This document shows, in pieces, positions 8,680-16,597 of a stretch of 64,000 bases of DNA. Each line of letters starts with the position of its first letter. Within the stretch, counting starts at the first letter, position 1. The position numbers and the translations under genes were made by a program. Source of the stretch: Bacteroidales bacterium (GTDB lineage: Bacteria; Bacteroidota; Bacteroidia; Bacteroidales; UBA932); assembly GCA_017549145.1 (NCBI GenBank), contig JAFYVM010000020.1, positions 124,001 through 188,000 on the forward strand. The letters run 5' to 3'. The notes under the pieces were generated by a model, which worked only from the letters and a program-made list of their open reading frames with translations, had not been told where the DNA came from and ran no database searches.

Positions 8680-9381
8680 TTAATCTTCGTAAGGTTCGTT
8701 GAATGGCATCAGGAATGGGTTTGTGTTGCGCTCAGAGGCGATGTCTGTCTCTGGGCCGTGACCTGGAATGACTGCTACTGTACCCTCAAGAATCATCAGC
8801 TTTTCAAATATGCTCTTCATCAGGAGGTCATAGTCGCCGCCTGGGTGGTCTGTGCGTCCGATTGCCCCGGCAAAGAGTGTGTCTCCACTGAAAAGTACAC
8901 CCTCTGCGCGTTCATAAAAGCAGAGGCCTCCACGTGAGTGTCCAGGTGTCTCAAGAACTTCGAATTTCAGATCTCCTACTTCGATGGTATCTCCCTCGGT
9001 AACAGGCTTGAACTCACTTGCAGATCCCTCCTCCGAATCCTCACATATCATTGGGAAAAGCTCCGGTAAAGGAAGGCCATAACATTTGCATACCATAGGG
9101 TTGGTGTTCTCAATTGTGAATCCCTCCTCAGGGTGTGCATAGACAGGAATTCCGTATTCTTTCGCTAGGGCAGTCATGCCATAGATATGATCGAAATGGG
9201 CATGGGTGAGCATGATGCACACCGGCTTCAAATTATGTTTTGAGACAAAGTCTGTCAGTCTTGAAAATTCGTCAGAATCATAGCATCCTGGATCCACAAA
9301 TGCACAATATCCGTTGTTATCCCATGCTATGCAGCAACGCTCCTGAAAAGGGTTGAATGTGAAATATTCTAAGTGTATCAT
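8680..9381 (-). CDS. MBL-fold metallo-hydrolase (glyoxalase II-like)
   Basis: The protein has 233 residues, no signal peptide, and a single metallo-beta-lactamase fold. It carries the metal motif THAHFDH, a following TPGHSRGG histidine, GDTLFAGAIGRTDHPGGD with the bridging Asp, and a C-terminal IPGHGPET histidine. This set fits the glyoxalase II/persulfide dioxygenase-like group acting on thioesters in the cytosol, but substrate specificity is not decidable. The gene is divergent from the deoxynucleoside kinase gene and shares with it a 90-bp intergenic region. The start ATG at 9381 gives the typical N-terminus beginning just before the first strand. Confidence 0.85.
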   Translation of the reverse strand: MIHLEYFTFNPFQERCCIAWDNNGYCAFVDPGCYDSDEFSRLTDFVSKHNLKPVCIMLTHAHFDHIYGMTALAKEYGIPVYAHPEEGFTIENTNPMVCKCYGLPLPELFPMICEDSEEGSASEFKPVTEGDTIEVGDLKFEVLETPGHSRGGLCFYERAEGVLFSGDTLFAGAIGRTDHPGGDYDLLMKSIFEKLMILEGTVAVIPGHGPETDIASERNTNPFLMPFNEPYED

Positions 9382-9396
9382 TCAAAAAGTACGTTA

Positions 9397-9431
9397 TTTG
9401 TACAAAAATACAAAAAGAGTTATTAAATTTG
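9397..9431 (+). promoter_or_regulatory. Probable promoter of the deoxynucleoside kinase operon
   Basis: TTTG (9397-9400) and TAAATTTG (9424-9431) are separated by 23 bp, slightly longer than the usual 19-21. The start site would lie near 9435, so the ORF extension beginning with TTG at 9436 is unlikely and the ATG at 9472 is preferred. On the opposite strand TATTTTTG at 9403-9410 could serve the metallo-hydrolase gene. Confidence 0.45.
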
Positions 9432-9471
9432 TAGGTTGACAATAAAAAAGATAACTAAACTCCAACTATAT

Positions 9472-10092
9472 ATGCACGTAGCAATTGCTGGTAACATCGG
9501 AAGTGGTAAGACAACCCTTACAAAAATGCTTGCCGCTCATTACGGATGGACTCCAAAATTCGAATCAGTAGACTTTAATCCATATCTCGCAGATTTCTAT
9601 GAGGATATGGAAAGATGGTCATTCAACCTTCAGGTATACTTCCTTAACAAGCGTTTCAAAGATGTTGTAGACATCTCAAAGCTTGATGAAGTTATTATTC
9701 AGGACCGTACAATCTATGAGGATGCACGTATCTTTGCTCCTAATCTTCATGGTATGGGCCTTATGAGCACAAGAGATTTTGAGAACTACTCTGATCTTTT
9801 CGATCTTATGATGTCTCTTGTAAATCCACCTGATCTTCTGATTTACCTCAGAAGCTCAATTCCAAATCTTGTAAGCCAGATTCAGAAACGTGGTCGCGAG
9901 TACGAGAAGAGTATTCGTATCGACTACATCACAGGCCTCAACGAGCGTTATGAGAACTGGATCAAGGACTACAAGCACAATCTTCTTATCCTCGATGTGG
10001 ATCGTCTCAAGTTTGAGAACCGTCCTGAAGATTTCCAGGAGATTACCAATAAGATCGATGCAGAGCTCTTCGGTCTCTTCAAGAATGAATAA
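9472..10092 (+). CDS. Deoxynucleoside kinase (deoxyadenosine/deoxyguanosine kinase type)
   Basis: The protein has 206 residues from the ATG at 9472, where the first strand leads directly into the P-loop AGNIGSGKTT. The later IQDRTIYEDARIFA is the family's DRT/DRS motif, and a basic lid region RGREYEKSIR follows. The family phosphorylates deoxyribonucleosides with ATP for dNTP salvage; purine specificity is usual for bacterial members but cannot be proven here. It is the first gene of a likely operon with the acyl-CoA ligase 14 bp downstream. No signal or membrane segments are present. Confidence 0.88.
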   Translation: MHVAIAGNIGSGKTTLTKMLAAHYGWTPKFESVDFNPYLADFYEDMERWSFNLQVYFLNKRFKDVVDISKLDEVIIQDRTIYEDARIFAPNLHGMGLMSTRDFENYSDLFDLMMSLVNPPDLLIYLRSSIPNLVSQIQKRGREYEKSIRIDYITGLNERYENWIKDYKHNLLILDVDRLKFENRPEDFQEITNKIDAELFGLFKNE

Positions 10093-10106
10093 TTAAATTT
10101 ACGATT

Positions 10107-12017
10107 ATGGCAGAAAGACTGACTATAATTGACTTTACTGAGAAGTATGTAGCCAAGTTTGCGGATAGTCCGTTCCTTTGGGAAAAGAACTTGGATACTG
10201 ATCAGTGGGAGTCTACTTCTTATGCCGAAACATTAAAGAAGGCAAAGAGGATAGCTGCCGGACTCATGGCTCTAGGAGTGCAGAAGGGAGAGAAGGTCTC
10301 ATACCTTAGCGAAGGAAGAGATATGTGGGTCATTGGAGAGCTCGGAGTTCTCTATGCCGGTGCAGTCAATGTTCCCCTTTCTATTAAGCTGGAGGAGTCA
10401 AATGACTTGGTGTTCCGAGTAAAACATTCGGACTCTAAATATGTCATCACATCGAAATTTCAGCTTCCGAAAATTAGAAAGATCCTTCCTGAATGTCCCA
10501 TGGTTCAGAGAGTTATTGTTTTTGACCAGGTTGACGATTTGAAGGAAAATGAGATATATATCGGAGATGTAATTGCTCTCGGAGATGAGTTCCTTGAGAA
10601 GAATGAAGAACTCTTTGTTCAGAGATATCAGTCAATTGATCCGGATGATTATGCTAACATCAGCTACACATCTGGTACGACAGCCGATCCTAAAGGAATT
10701 CTGCTCACTCATAGAAACTACACAGCAAATGTAGAGCAGGCTCACTCAGTAATTGGTGTCGAGCCTGAAGACAGAATGTTGATCATTCTTCCGCTTGACC
10801 ATTGCTTCGCACATGTGGCTGGTTTCTATACAATCATGTCATACGGTGCGTCTCTTGGAACAGTTCCTTCAGGAAAGTCTGGTAAAGAGGCTCTTAGAAA
10901 CATTCCGTCAAGCATTCAGACGTTCAAGCCTACAGTGATGCTTTCTGTGCCTACTCTTGCTAAGAACTTCAAGAAGAGCATTGAGAATTCTATTAAGAAG
11001 AGCGGCAAGTTTGTCGAAGGTCTCTATAACTTCGCGCTCAAGAACGCAATCGCATACAATAAGGAAGGATATAATAAGGGTACTGAGTTTGTGGATGTAT
11101 TCCGCAAGCCACTTATGAAACTGTTTGACAAGCTTGTTTTCAGCAAGGTCCGTATGGGACTTGGTGGAGAGATGAAGTTCTTCGTTGGCGGTGGAGCCCT
11201 TCTTGATATCGATCTTCAGAGATATTACAACGCTATCGGAATTCCGATGTATCAGGGATATGGTCTTTCTGAGGCTACACCGATCATTTCAGCTAACTCA
11301 ACTGCAAAACACATCTTCGGTTCATCAGGAAAGGTGGTTTCTCCAATGGAAATCAAGATTCTTGATGCTGATGGAGTTGAGCAGCCATTTGGTGTCAAGG
11401 GTGAAATCTGCATCAAGGGTGAGAATGTGATGGCTGGATATTGGAAGAATCCTAAGGCTACTGCTGATACAATCGTTGATGGATGGCTTCACACTGGTGA
11501 TATGGGATATATGCGTGATGAGGAGATGCTCTACGTTGTAGGACGTTTCAAGTCACTTCTGATTGCTGCTGATGGTGAGAAATATTCACCAGAGGGTATT
11601 GAGGAAAACCTTGTCGAGAGCTCAAAATATATCGATGGCGCTATTCTTCATAACAATCAGGATCCATATACTATCGCTCTTGTAACTCCAAATAAGGAGG
11701 CTCTCAAGGCATATGCAAAAGAGCTGGGTCTTGATCCTAAGTCTGACGAAGCAAAGGAGAAAATGCTTGAAAAGCTTCAGGATGAGGTTAATATGTACCG
11801 TCCGGGCGGAAGACTCAACGGCTTGTTCCCAGAGAGATGGCTTCCTGCTGCAGTCTGTGTGCTTCCTGAGCCTTGGACTGAGCAGAACAGATTCCTTAAT
11901 AGCTCTATGAAGGTGGTTCGTGGAAGAATCGAGGAAGCTTACAAAGAGCATATGGAATTTGCATACACTCCAGAAGGCAAGAATATCGTAAATGCCAAAA
12001 ACCTTGCATCACTCTAA
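10107..12017 (+). CDS. Long-chain fatty acid-CoA ligase (AMP-forming)
   Basis: The protein has 636 residues of the ANL adenylating superfamily. Motifs in order are the P-loop-like YTSGTTADPKGILLTHRN, GYGLSEATP, the adenylate-binding GWLHTGDMG and a hinge with VVGRFKSLLI. The C-terminal KVVRGRIEE lysine is in the position of the catalytic Lys, and the length matches FadD/long-chain acyl-CoA synthetases. It would activate long-chain fatty acids with ATP and CoA at the inner face of the membrane. It follows the deoxynucleoside kinase by 14 bp and precedes queH by 25 bp; the operon partners do not define a pathway. Confidence 0.87.
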   Translation: MAERLTIIDFTEKYVAKFADSPFLWEKNLDTDQWESTSYAETLKKAKRIAAGLMALGVQKGEKVSYLSEGRDMWVIGELGVLYAGAVNVPLSIKLEESNDLVFRVKHSDSKYVITSKFQLPKIRKILPECPMVQRVIVFDQVDDLKENEIYIGDVIALGDEFLEKNEELFVQRYQSIDPDDYANISYTSGTTADPKGILLTHRNYTANVEQAHSVIGVEPEDRMLIILPLDHCFAHVAGFYTIMSYGASLGTVPSGKSGKEALRNIPSSIQTFKPTVMLSVPTLAKNFKKSIENSIKKSGKFVEGLYNFALKNAIAYNKEGYNKGTEFVDVFRKPLMKLFDKLVFSKVRMGLGGEMKFFVGGGALLDIDLQRYYNAIGIPMYQGYGLSEATPIISANSTAKHIFGSSGKVVSPMEIKILDADGVEQPFGVKGEICIKGENVMAGYWKNPKATADTIVDGWLHTGDMGYMRDEEMLYVVGRFKSLLIAADGEKYSPEGIEENLVESSKYIDGAILHNNQDPYTIALVTPNKEALKAYAKELGLDPKSDEAKEKMLEKLQDEVNMYRPGGRLNGLFPERWLPAAVCVLPEPWTEQNRFLNSSMKVVRGRIEEAYKEHMEFAYTPEGKNIVNAKNLASL

Positions 12018-12042
12018 GAAAAAAGAAATACTTCAAGTGCCT

Positions 12043-12609
12043 ATGGAGGAGACGAAAGTTCTCCTCCATACTTGTTGTGCCCCATGCTCAAGTGCAATAA
12101 TCGAGTGTTTGATGCAAAACGGTATAACTCCTACGATATATTATTGCAATCCAAACATATATCCTCACGAGGAATATGAGATTCGAAAGGAGGAGTGTAC
12201 AAGATATGCAGAAGCTCTTGGCCTGGAGATAATCGATGCTGATTATGATCATGAAAATTGGCTTCAGTCAATAGCAGGACTGGAAAACGAGCCGGAGAGG
12301 GGAGGACGATGTCTCAAGTGCTTTAAGCTTAGATTGAAGCGCACAGCTCAGTATGCTGCGGAGCATGGCTTTAAGGTGATAACCACAACATTGGCTTCTT
12401 CGCGTTGGAAATCTCTGGAGCAGATAAATGAGGCAGGCCAGTGGGCATGTGAGCAGATATGCAATGACTCAGGAGAACCATCTGTGGTGTGGTGGGACCG
12501 TAACTGGCGCAAAGGAGGACTTCAGGAAAGGCGCCTCCAGATATTAAAGGAATACGATTTTTACAACCAACTCTATTGCGGTTGTGAATTCAGTAAACGC
12601 GAATTATAA
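12043..12609 (+). CDS. queH: Epoxyqueuosine reductase QueH
   Basis: The protein has 188 residues, starting at the ATG at 12043; the open frame extends upstream to 11992 but overlaps the ligase gene. It belongs to the QueH (formerly DUF208) family, which replaces QueG in many anaerobes and reduces epoxyqueuosine to queuosine in tRNA. The diagnostic cysteines are visible: HTCCAPCSS near the N-terminus, RCLKCFKLRL in the middle and YCGCEFSKRE at the C-terminus, together with YYCNPNIYPHEEY. They bind an Fe-S cluster and a redox pair. The tgt gene for the earlier step lies in this window at 30679. Confidence 0.92.
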   Translation: MEETKVLLHTCCAPCSSAIIECLMQNGITPTIYYCNPNIYPHEEYEIRKEECTRYAEALGLEIIDADYDHENWLQSIAGLENEPERGGRCLKCFKLRLKRTAQYAAEHGFKVITTTLASSRWKSLEQINEAGQWACEQICNDSGEPSVVWWDRNWRKGGLQERRLQILKEYDFYNQLYCGCEFSKREL

Positions 12610-12616
12610 CACTAAT

Positions 12617-14029
12617 ATGAAATCTGTGATATTGTCAATTCTGGCTCTTACGATTGTAACTGCCATGTCTGCTCAGACCTATGAGTCTAAACGTCCTGCT
12701 CAGGAGGACAGATTGTTTACGTCTCAGGTGGTCGAGTATAAAATTCATGATGTTGCGTCTCAGTTGACTAATCCGAAGCTTGCCTGGATGTTCACTAACT
12801 GTTTTCCGAATACCTTGGATACGACAGTACACTTCGACAAGGATGGTAATGATGGACGAGGCGATACATTCGTATATACAGGTGATATTGCGGCGATGTG
12901 GCTTAGGGACTCTGGCGCGCAGGTGTGGCCATATATCCCATATACCGTTTCAGATGCTGATTTGAAGAAGATGATTGCCGGTACTATTCTCCGCCAATTC
13001 CAGCTTATCTGTATTGATCCTTATGCAAATGCATTCAATGATGGTCCTACTGGAGCAGGAAGTCGTGGCGATATTACCGGTTCTAAGATGAAACCAGAGG
13101 TTTTCGAACGTAAATGGGAGATTGATTCTCATTGCTACCCGATCCGTCTGGCATATAACTATTGGAAGACTACTGGAGATAGCTCTGTGTTTGGACAGGA
13201 GTGGTTGGAAGCTATACAGTTGACTCTTAAAACTTTTAAGGAACAGCAGCGCAAGAATGGTAATGGCCCATATTACTTCCTTAGAGTAACAGATCGTCAG
13301 CTTGATACCAAGTGTCATGTGGGTAGAGGTAATCCTATAAAGCCATGTGGGTTGATTGCTTCTTCATTCCGTCCATCAGATGATGCTACTACATTTGAAT
13401 TTCTGGTTCCTTCAAACTTCTTTGCTGTTCAGTCGTTGCGACAGGCTGCTGAGATTTTGACGGTTGTCAATACCGATGAAGTACTTGCTAAGGAATGTAC
13501 TGCACTTGCTGATGAGGTGGAGAAAGCTCTAAAAAAGCATGCTGTCGTGAAGCATCCGAAGTTTGGAAAGATCTATGCTTTCGAGGTGGATGGCTTCGGT
13601 AATGCATTCATGATGGATGATGCCAATATTCCAAGCCTTCTTTCATTGGCATATTTGGGTTGTGTTTCTGTGGATGATCCGATTTATAAGAATACCCGTA
13701 AGTTCGTTCTCAGTGAATGGAATCCATATTTCTTTAAGGGAAAGGCTGGTGAAGGAATAGGTGGACCGCATATCGGCTATCAGGCAATCTGGCCGATGAG
13801 CATTATGATGCGCGCCTTCACATCCACTAGTGATAAGGAGATCAAACGTTGTGTTAAAATGCTTATGGATACTGATGCCGGAACCGGCTTTATTCACGAG
13901 TCATTCCATAAGGATGATGCGGCAGATTTCACACGAGAATGGTTTGCATGGCAGAACTCTCTTTTCGGAGAACTGATCATATATCTTGTCAACTCAGGAA
14001 AGCTTGATCTTCTTAATTCAATCAAGTAA
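12617..14029 (+). CDS. Glycoside hydrolase family 125 (exo-alpha-1,6-mannosidase type)
   Basis: The protein has 471 residues with a signal peptide (about 1-19, ending MSAQ). The start at 12617 is chosen because the longer frame overlaps queH. Family 125 marks are the N-terminal region GDTFVYTGDIAAMWLRDSGAQ, the DPYANAFNDGPTG loop, KWEIDSHCYPIRLAY and the DDANIPSLL segment. Characterised members cut alpha-1,6-linked mannose from mannan or N-glycan cores by inversion in the periplasm. It starts 7 bp after queH, so it is probably carried on the same transcript, although functions are unrelated. Together with the GH20 gene it hints at host or yeast glycan use. Confidence 0.88.
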   Translation: MKSVILSILALTIVTAMSAQTYESKRPAQEDRLFTSQVVEYKIHDVASQLTNPKLAWMFTNCFPNTLDTTVHFDKDGNDGRGDTFVYTGDIAAMWLRDSGAQVWPYIPYTVSDADLKKMIAGTILRQFQLICIDPYANAFNDGPTGAGSRGDITGSKMKPEVFERKWEIDSHCYPIRLAYNYWKTTGDSSVFGQEWLEAIQLTLKTFKEQQRKNGNGPYYFLRVTDRQLDTKCHVGRGNPIKPCGLIASSFRPSDDATTFEFLVPSNFFAVQSLRQAAEILTVVNTDEVLAKECTALADEVEKALKKHAVVKHPKFGKIYAFEVDGFGNAFMMDDANIPSLLSLAYLGCVSVDDPIYKNTRKFVLSEWNPYFFKGKAGEGIGGPHIGYQAIWPMSIMMRAFTSTSDKEIKRCVKMLMDTDAGTGFIHESFHKDDAADFTREWFAWQNSLFGELIIYLVNSGKLDLLNSIK

Positions 14030-14087
14030 TGAGATTTGCAATAAAGGAGAAAATTTTCCAAATTTGTAAGGTTATAAACTTAATGAT

Positions 14088-14297
14088 ATGAATACCTATT
14101 TGTTTTTAGGCAATCTTGGCGCAACTGAGATTATTCTCATCGCCCTTGTAGTACTTTTGTTCTTCGGTGGAAAGAAGATTCCTGAGCTTATGAAGGGACT
14201 TGGAAAAGGTGTCAAGAGCTTCAAGGACGGAGTTAATGGAATCGAGAAGGATATCAAAGGAGAAGAGAAGGATTCATCTGAAAAATCTGAAGAGTAA
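14088..14297 (+). CDS. tatA: Sec-independent protein translocase TatA
   Basis: The protein has 69 residues and the standard TatA layout. There is a short periplasmic N-terminus, one membrane segment (about residues 10-24, [15 protein letters not shown]), the [13 protein letters not shown] hinge and amphipathic helix, and a charged Glu/Lys-rich tail. TatA forms the protein-conducting assembly for folded, twin-arginine substrates. Its TAA stop overlaps the tatC ATG by one base, which indicates translational coupling. No separate tatB is present; a single TatA/E-type protein with TatC is usual in Bacteroidota. Confidence 0.95.
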   Translation: MNTYLFLGNLGATEIILIALVVLLFFGGKKIPELMKGLGKGVKSFKDGVNGIEKDIKGEEKDSSEKSEE

Positions 14298-15079
14298 TGG
14301 CAGAACCGTCTATGACATTCTGGGAGCATCTAGAGGTACTGAGATGGTCAATATTTAGAATCGCGATCGCAGCCGTGATGGCTATGGTCGTGATTTTTAT
14401 TTTCATGCCTAGTATGTTTACCGGATTTGTCTTAGGCCCTACTACATCTGAATTTTTCTTGTATAAGTGGCTTGGATCTCTTGGCCAATTGCCATTTTTG
14501 CCAGACTTTGCAGCAGGAGATTTTAAGGTTGATATAATCAGCATCAATGTGGCGTCTCAGTTCATGACGCATATCAGCACGTCGTTCTGGTTTGCTTTGG
14601 TCGCAATCTTTCCGTATATCATCTATGAAATCTGGAAGTTCATCGCTCCAGCTCTGTATGATAATGAAAAGGGAAGCGTAAGGGCTGCCTTTCTGTTTGG
14701 TACCCTTATGTTTTTTATTGGTTGTGCTATAAGTTACAGCTTTATCTTCCCGTTTACATTCAGGTTCCTTACCGAGTATCAGATCAGCGAACAGATTACC
14801 AATCAGATCTCTCTGAACTCATACATGAGTACATTCTTAGGAATGGTTTTCATTATGGGCTTGGTTTTCGAATTGCCTCTTCTGGCCTGGCTTCTCTCTA
14901 AAATAGGAGTCCTCAACAGGGAGTTCCTAAAGAAGTACCGTAAGCACGCAGTCGTTATTCTGATGATTCTTGCGGCACTGATCACTCCAACCGGAGATCC
15001 GATTACTCTATCCTTAGTTTTCGTTCCGCTGTATTTATTGTATGAAATATCTATATGCGTAGTGAAAAAATCAGAGTAA
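14297..15079 (+). CDS. tatC: Sec-independent protein translocase TatC
   Basis: TatC has 260 residues and six hydrophobic segments spread over the length. Family motifs include the N-terminal MTFWEHLEVLRWSIFRI (the SFxxHLxELRxR-like signal-recognition region), FPYIIYEIWKFIAPALY after the second membrane segment, and the GLVFELPLLAWLLSKIG helix. It recognises twin-arginine signal peptides and recruits TatA. The reading frame begins on the last base of tatA. The next gene downstream encodes a protein with a clear twin-arginine signal. Confidence 0.95.
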   Translation: MAEPSMTFWEHLEVLRWSIFRIAIAAVMAMVVIFIFMPSMFTGFVLGPTTSEFFLYKWLGSLGQLPFLPDFAAGDFKVDIISINVASQFMTHISTSFWFALVAIFPYIIYEIWKFIAPALYDNEKGSVRAAFLFGTLMFFIGCAISYSFIFPFTFRFLTEYQISEQITNQISLNSYMSTFLGMVFIMGLVFELPLLAWLLSKIGVLNREFLKKYRKHAVVILMILAALITPTGDPITLSLVFVPLYLLYEISICVVKKSE

Positions 15080-15084
15080 TATAT

Positions 15085-15092
15085 TATCTTTG
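15085..15092 (+). promoter_or_regulatory. Possible -7 box before the Gfo/Idh/MocA gene
   Basis: TATCTTTG fits TAnnTTTG and would give a leader of about 35-40 bases before the ATG at 15134. No good TTTG -33 box is seen, so the gene may also be read from tatA. Confidence 0.35.
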
Positions 15093-15133
15093 AAAACTAC
15101 ATAGAACTAACTAACTAAATAAATAATAACCAC

Positions 15134-16555
15134 ATGATTAGAAGAGACTTCCTCAAGAGTTGCGGTTTGATAGCGACTGGAGTTGCCTTATCTGACCCTA
15201 TCGCTAAAGCTGAGACTGCACTTAATGTTACCGGAAATGGTGTAGCTCTGCTTGATGATGAAAAAAGTGATATTCACATCAGACTTCGTTCACAGAGACC
15301 ACACAATGACAAGCCAATCACTGTTGTGATAATTGGTGCAGGTAATAGAGGTCGAGTGTATGCGTCATACGCAAAAACTTATAACGATAATATCAAGGTA
15401 GTTGGAGTTTCTGATATTATCGAGAGCAGATGTAATAGAATCGCTGATCAGCATGGTGTGCCACAGGAAAATAGATTCGGCCATTATCGTGAGGTCTTCG
15501 AGCGTCCTAAGATGGCAGATGCAGTGATTATCGCAACTCCTGATGACAGACATTATGAGCCATGTATCAAGGCATTGGAGCTTGGATATGATGTGCTTTT
15601 GGAGAAACCAGTAGCTCCTACAGAGAAAGAGTGCTCTGAAATCCTAAAACTTTCTGAAAAAAGTGGACGTATCGTTGCAATCAGCCACGTTCTCAGATAT
15701 GCGCCATATTTTATCGCCCTTAAGGCAGTTGTCGATAGAGGTGATATTGGTGAGATTGTGAGTGTACAGCATCAGGAGCCGATTGAGTTTGCTCATATGG
15801 CGCACTCTTACGTTAGAGGAAACTGGAGATGTGAAAAGGATACAACTCCAATCATTCTCGCTAAGTCATGCCATGATCTTGATATCATCAGATGGATTAT
15901 CGGTAAGCCATGCAAGAGCATAAGTGCTTACGGATCTTTGCATCTTTTCAAGAAGGAAAATATGCCAGAAGGAGCCCCTGCCAGATGTACAGACGGTTGT
16001 CCTCATCAGGGAACATGTCCATTCTCAGCAATCGATATTTACGTAAGAGATAAGAGACATCTCGGAGTGTTCGATTTGAAGGATCGTAAGGATGAGAACG
16101 AGATTATGGAGAAGCTCCGCACTAACTGGTATGGCAGATGTGTTTATCAGTGTGATAACGACCAGCCTGACCACTATGTTGCAAATATGGAGTTTGAGGG
16201 TGGCGTAACATCTTCATTCACAATGGATGCGTTTACTCCGCATGGTGGAAGAAGAACCAGAATCATGGGAACAAAGGGATACATCGAAGGAAATGCAAAG
16301 ACATTCACTGTCTGGGACTTCAAGACACGTACTTCTAAGACATGGAGAAAGGATGTAGCTGACTTCGATGAGTACAAGGAGTCTGGACACGGCGGTGGAG
16401 ACTTCGGCCTTGTAAGAGACTTCGTTGAGGCTGTAGCAGCTCAGGATCCAACTAAATTGTCAAGCTCTATCAGAGATTCAATCGAGAGCCATATCATGGG
16501 ATTTGCAGCTGAAAAGAGCCGTAAGTCAAACAAGAAAGTAGATGTGAAAGCATAA
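15134..16555 (+). CDS. Tat-exported Gfo/Idh/MocA family oxidoreductase
   Basis: The protein has 473 residues. The N-terminus MIRRDFLKSCGLIATG is a twin-arginine signal peptide. A Rossmann domain follows, with VVIIGAGNRGR (NAD(P) binding) near residue 58, the IIATPDDRHYEP and LLEKPVAPT motifs (EKP lysine), and CHDLDIIRW, where the His/Asp pair expected for catalysis lies. A cysteine-rich insert CTDGCPHQGTCPF around residue 285 could bind metal or form disulfides. Members act on sugars or sugar derivatives, often with tightly bound cofactor when exported; substrate is unknown. It might be a GH109-type NAD-dependent glycosidase, but I saw no decisive motif. It ends just before a bidirectional terminator. 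Confidence 0.85.
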   Translation: MIRRDFLKSCGLIATGVALSDPIAKAETALNVTGNGVALLDDEKSDIHIRLRSQRPHNDKPITVVIIGAGNRGRVYASYAKTYNDNIKVVGVSDIIESRCNRIADQHGVPQENRFGHYREVFERPKMADAVIIATPDDRHYEPCIKALELGYDVLLEKPVAPTEKECSEILKLSEKSGRIVAISHVLRYAPYFIALKAVVDRGDIGEIVSVQHQEPIEFAHMAHSYVRGNWRCEKDTTPIILAKSCHDLDIIRWIIGKPCKSISAYGSLHLFKKENMPEGAPARCTDGCPHQGTCPFSAIDIYVRDKRHLGVFDLKDRKDENEIMEKLRTNWYGRCVYQCDNDQPDHYVANMEFEGGVTSSFTMDAFTPHGGRRTRIMGTKGYIEGNAKTFTVWDFKTRTSKTWRKDVADFDEYKESGHGGGDFGLVRDFVEAVAAQDPTKLSSSIRDSIESHIMGFAAEKSRKSNKKVDVKA

Positions 16556-16566
16556 TGATAAACATT

Positions 16567-16597
16567 AAAAAAGTGCCTTTATTCAAGGCACTTTTTT
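16567..16597. terminator. Bidirectional intrinsic terminator
   Basis: A perfect 13-bp stem, AAAAAAGTGCCTT pairing with its complement at 16585-16597, encloses a 5-base loop. It gives a T-run in both directions and serves the Gfo/Idh gene and the convergent S41 gene. The stop codon of the S41 gene lies inside the hairpin. Confidence 0.9.
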
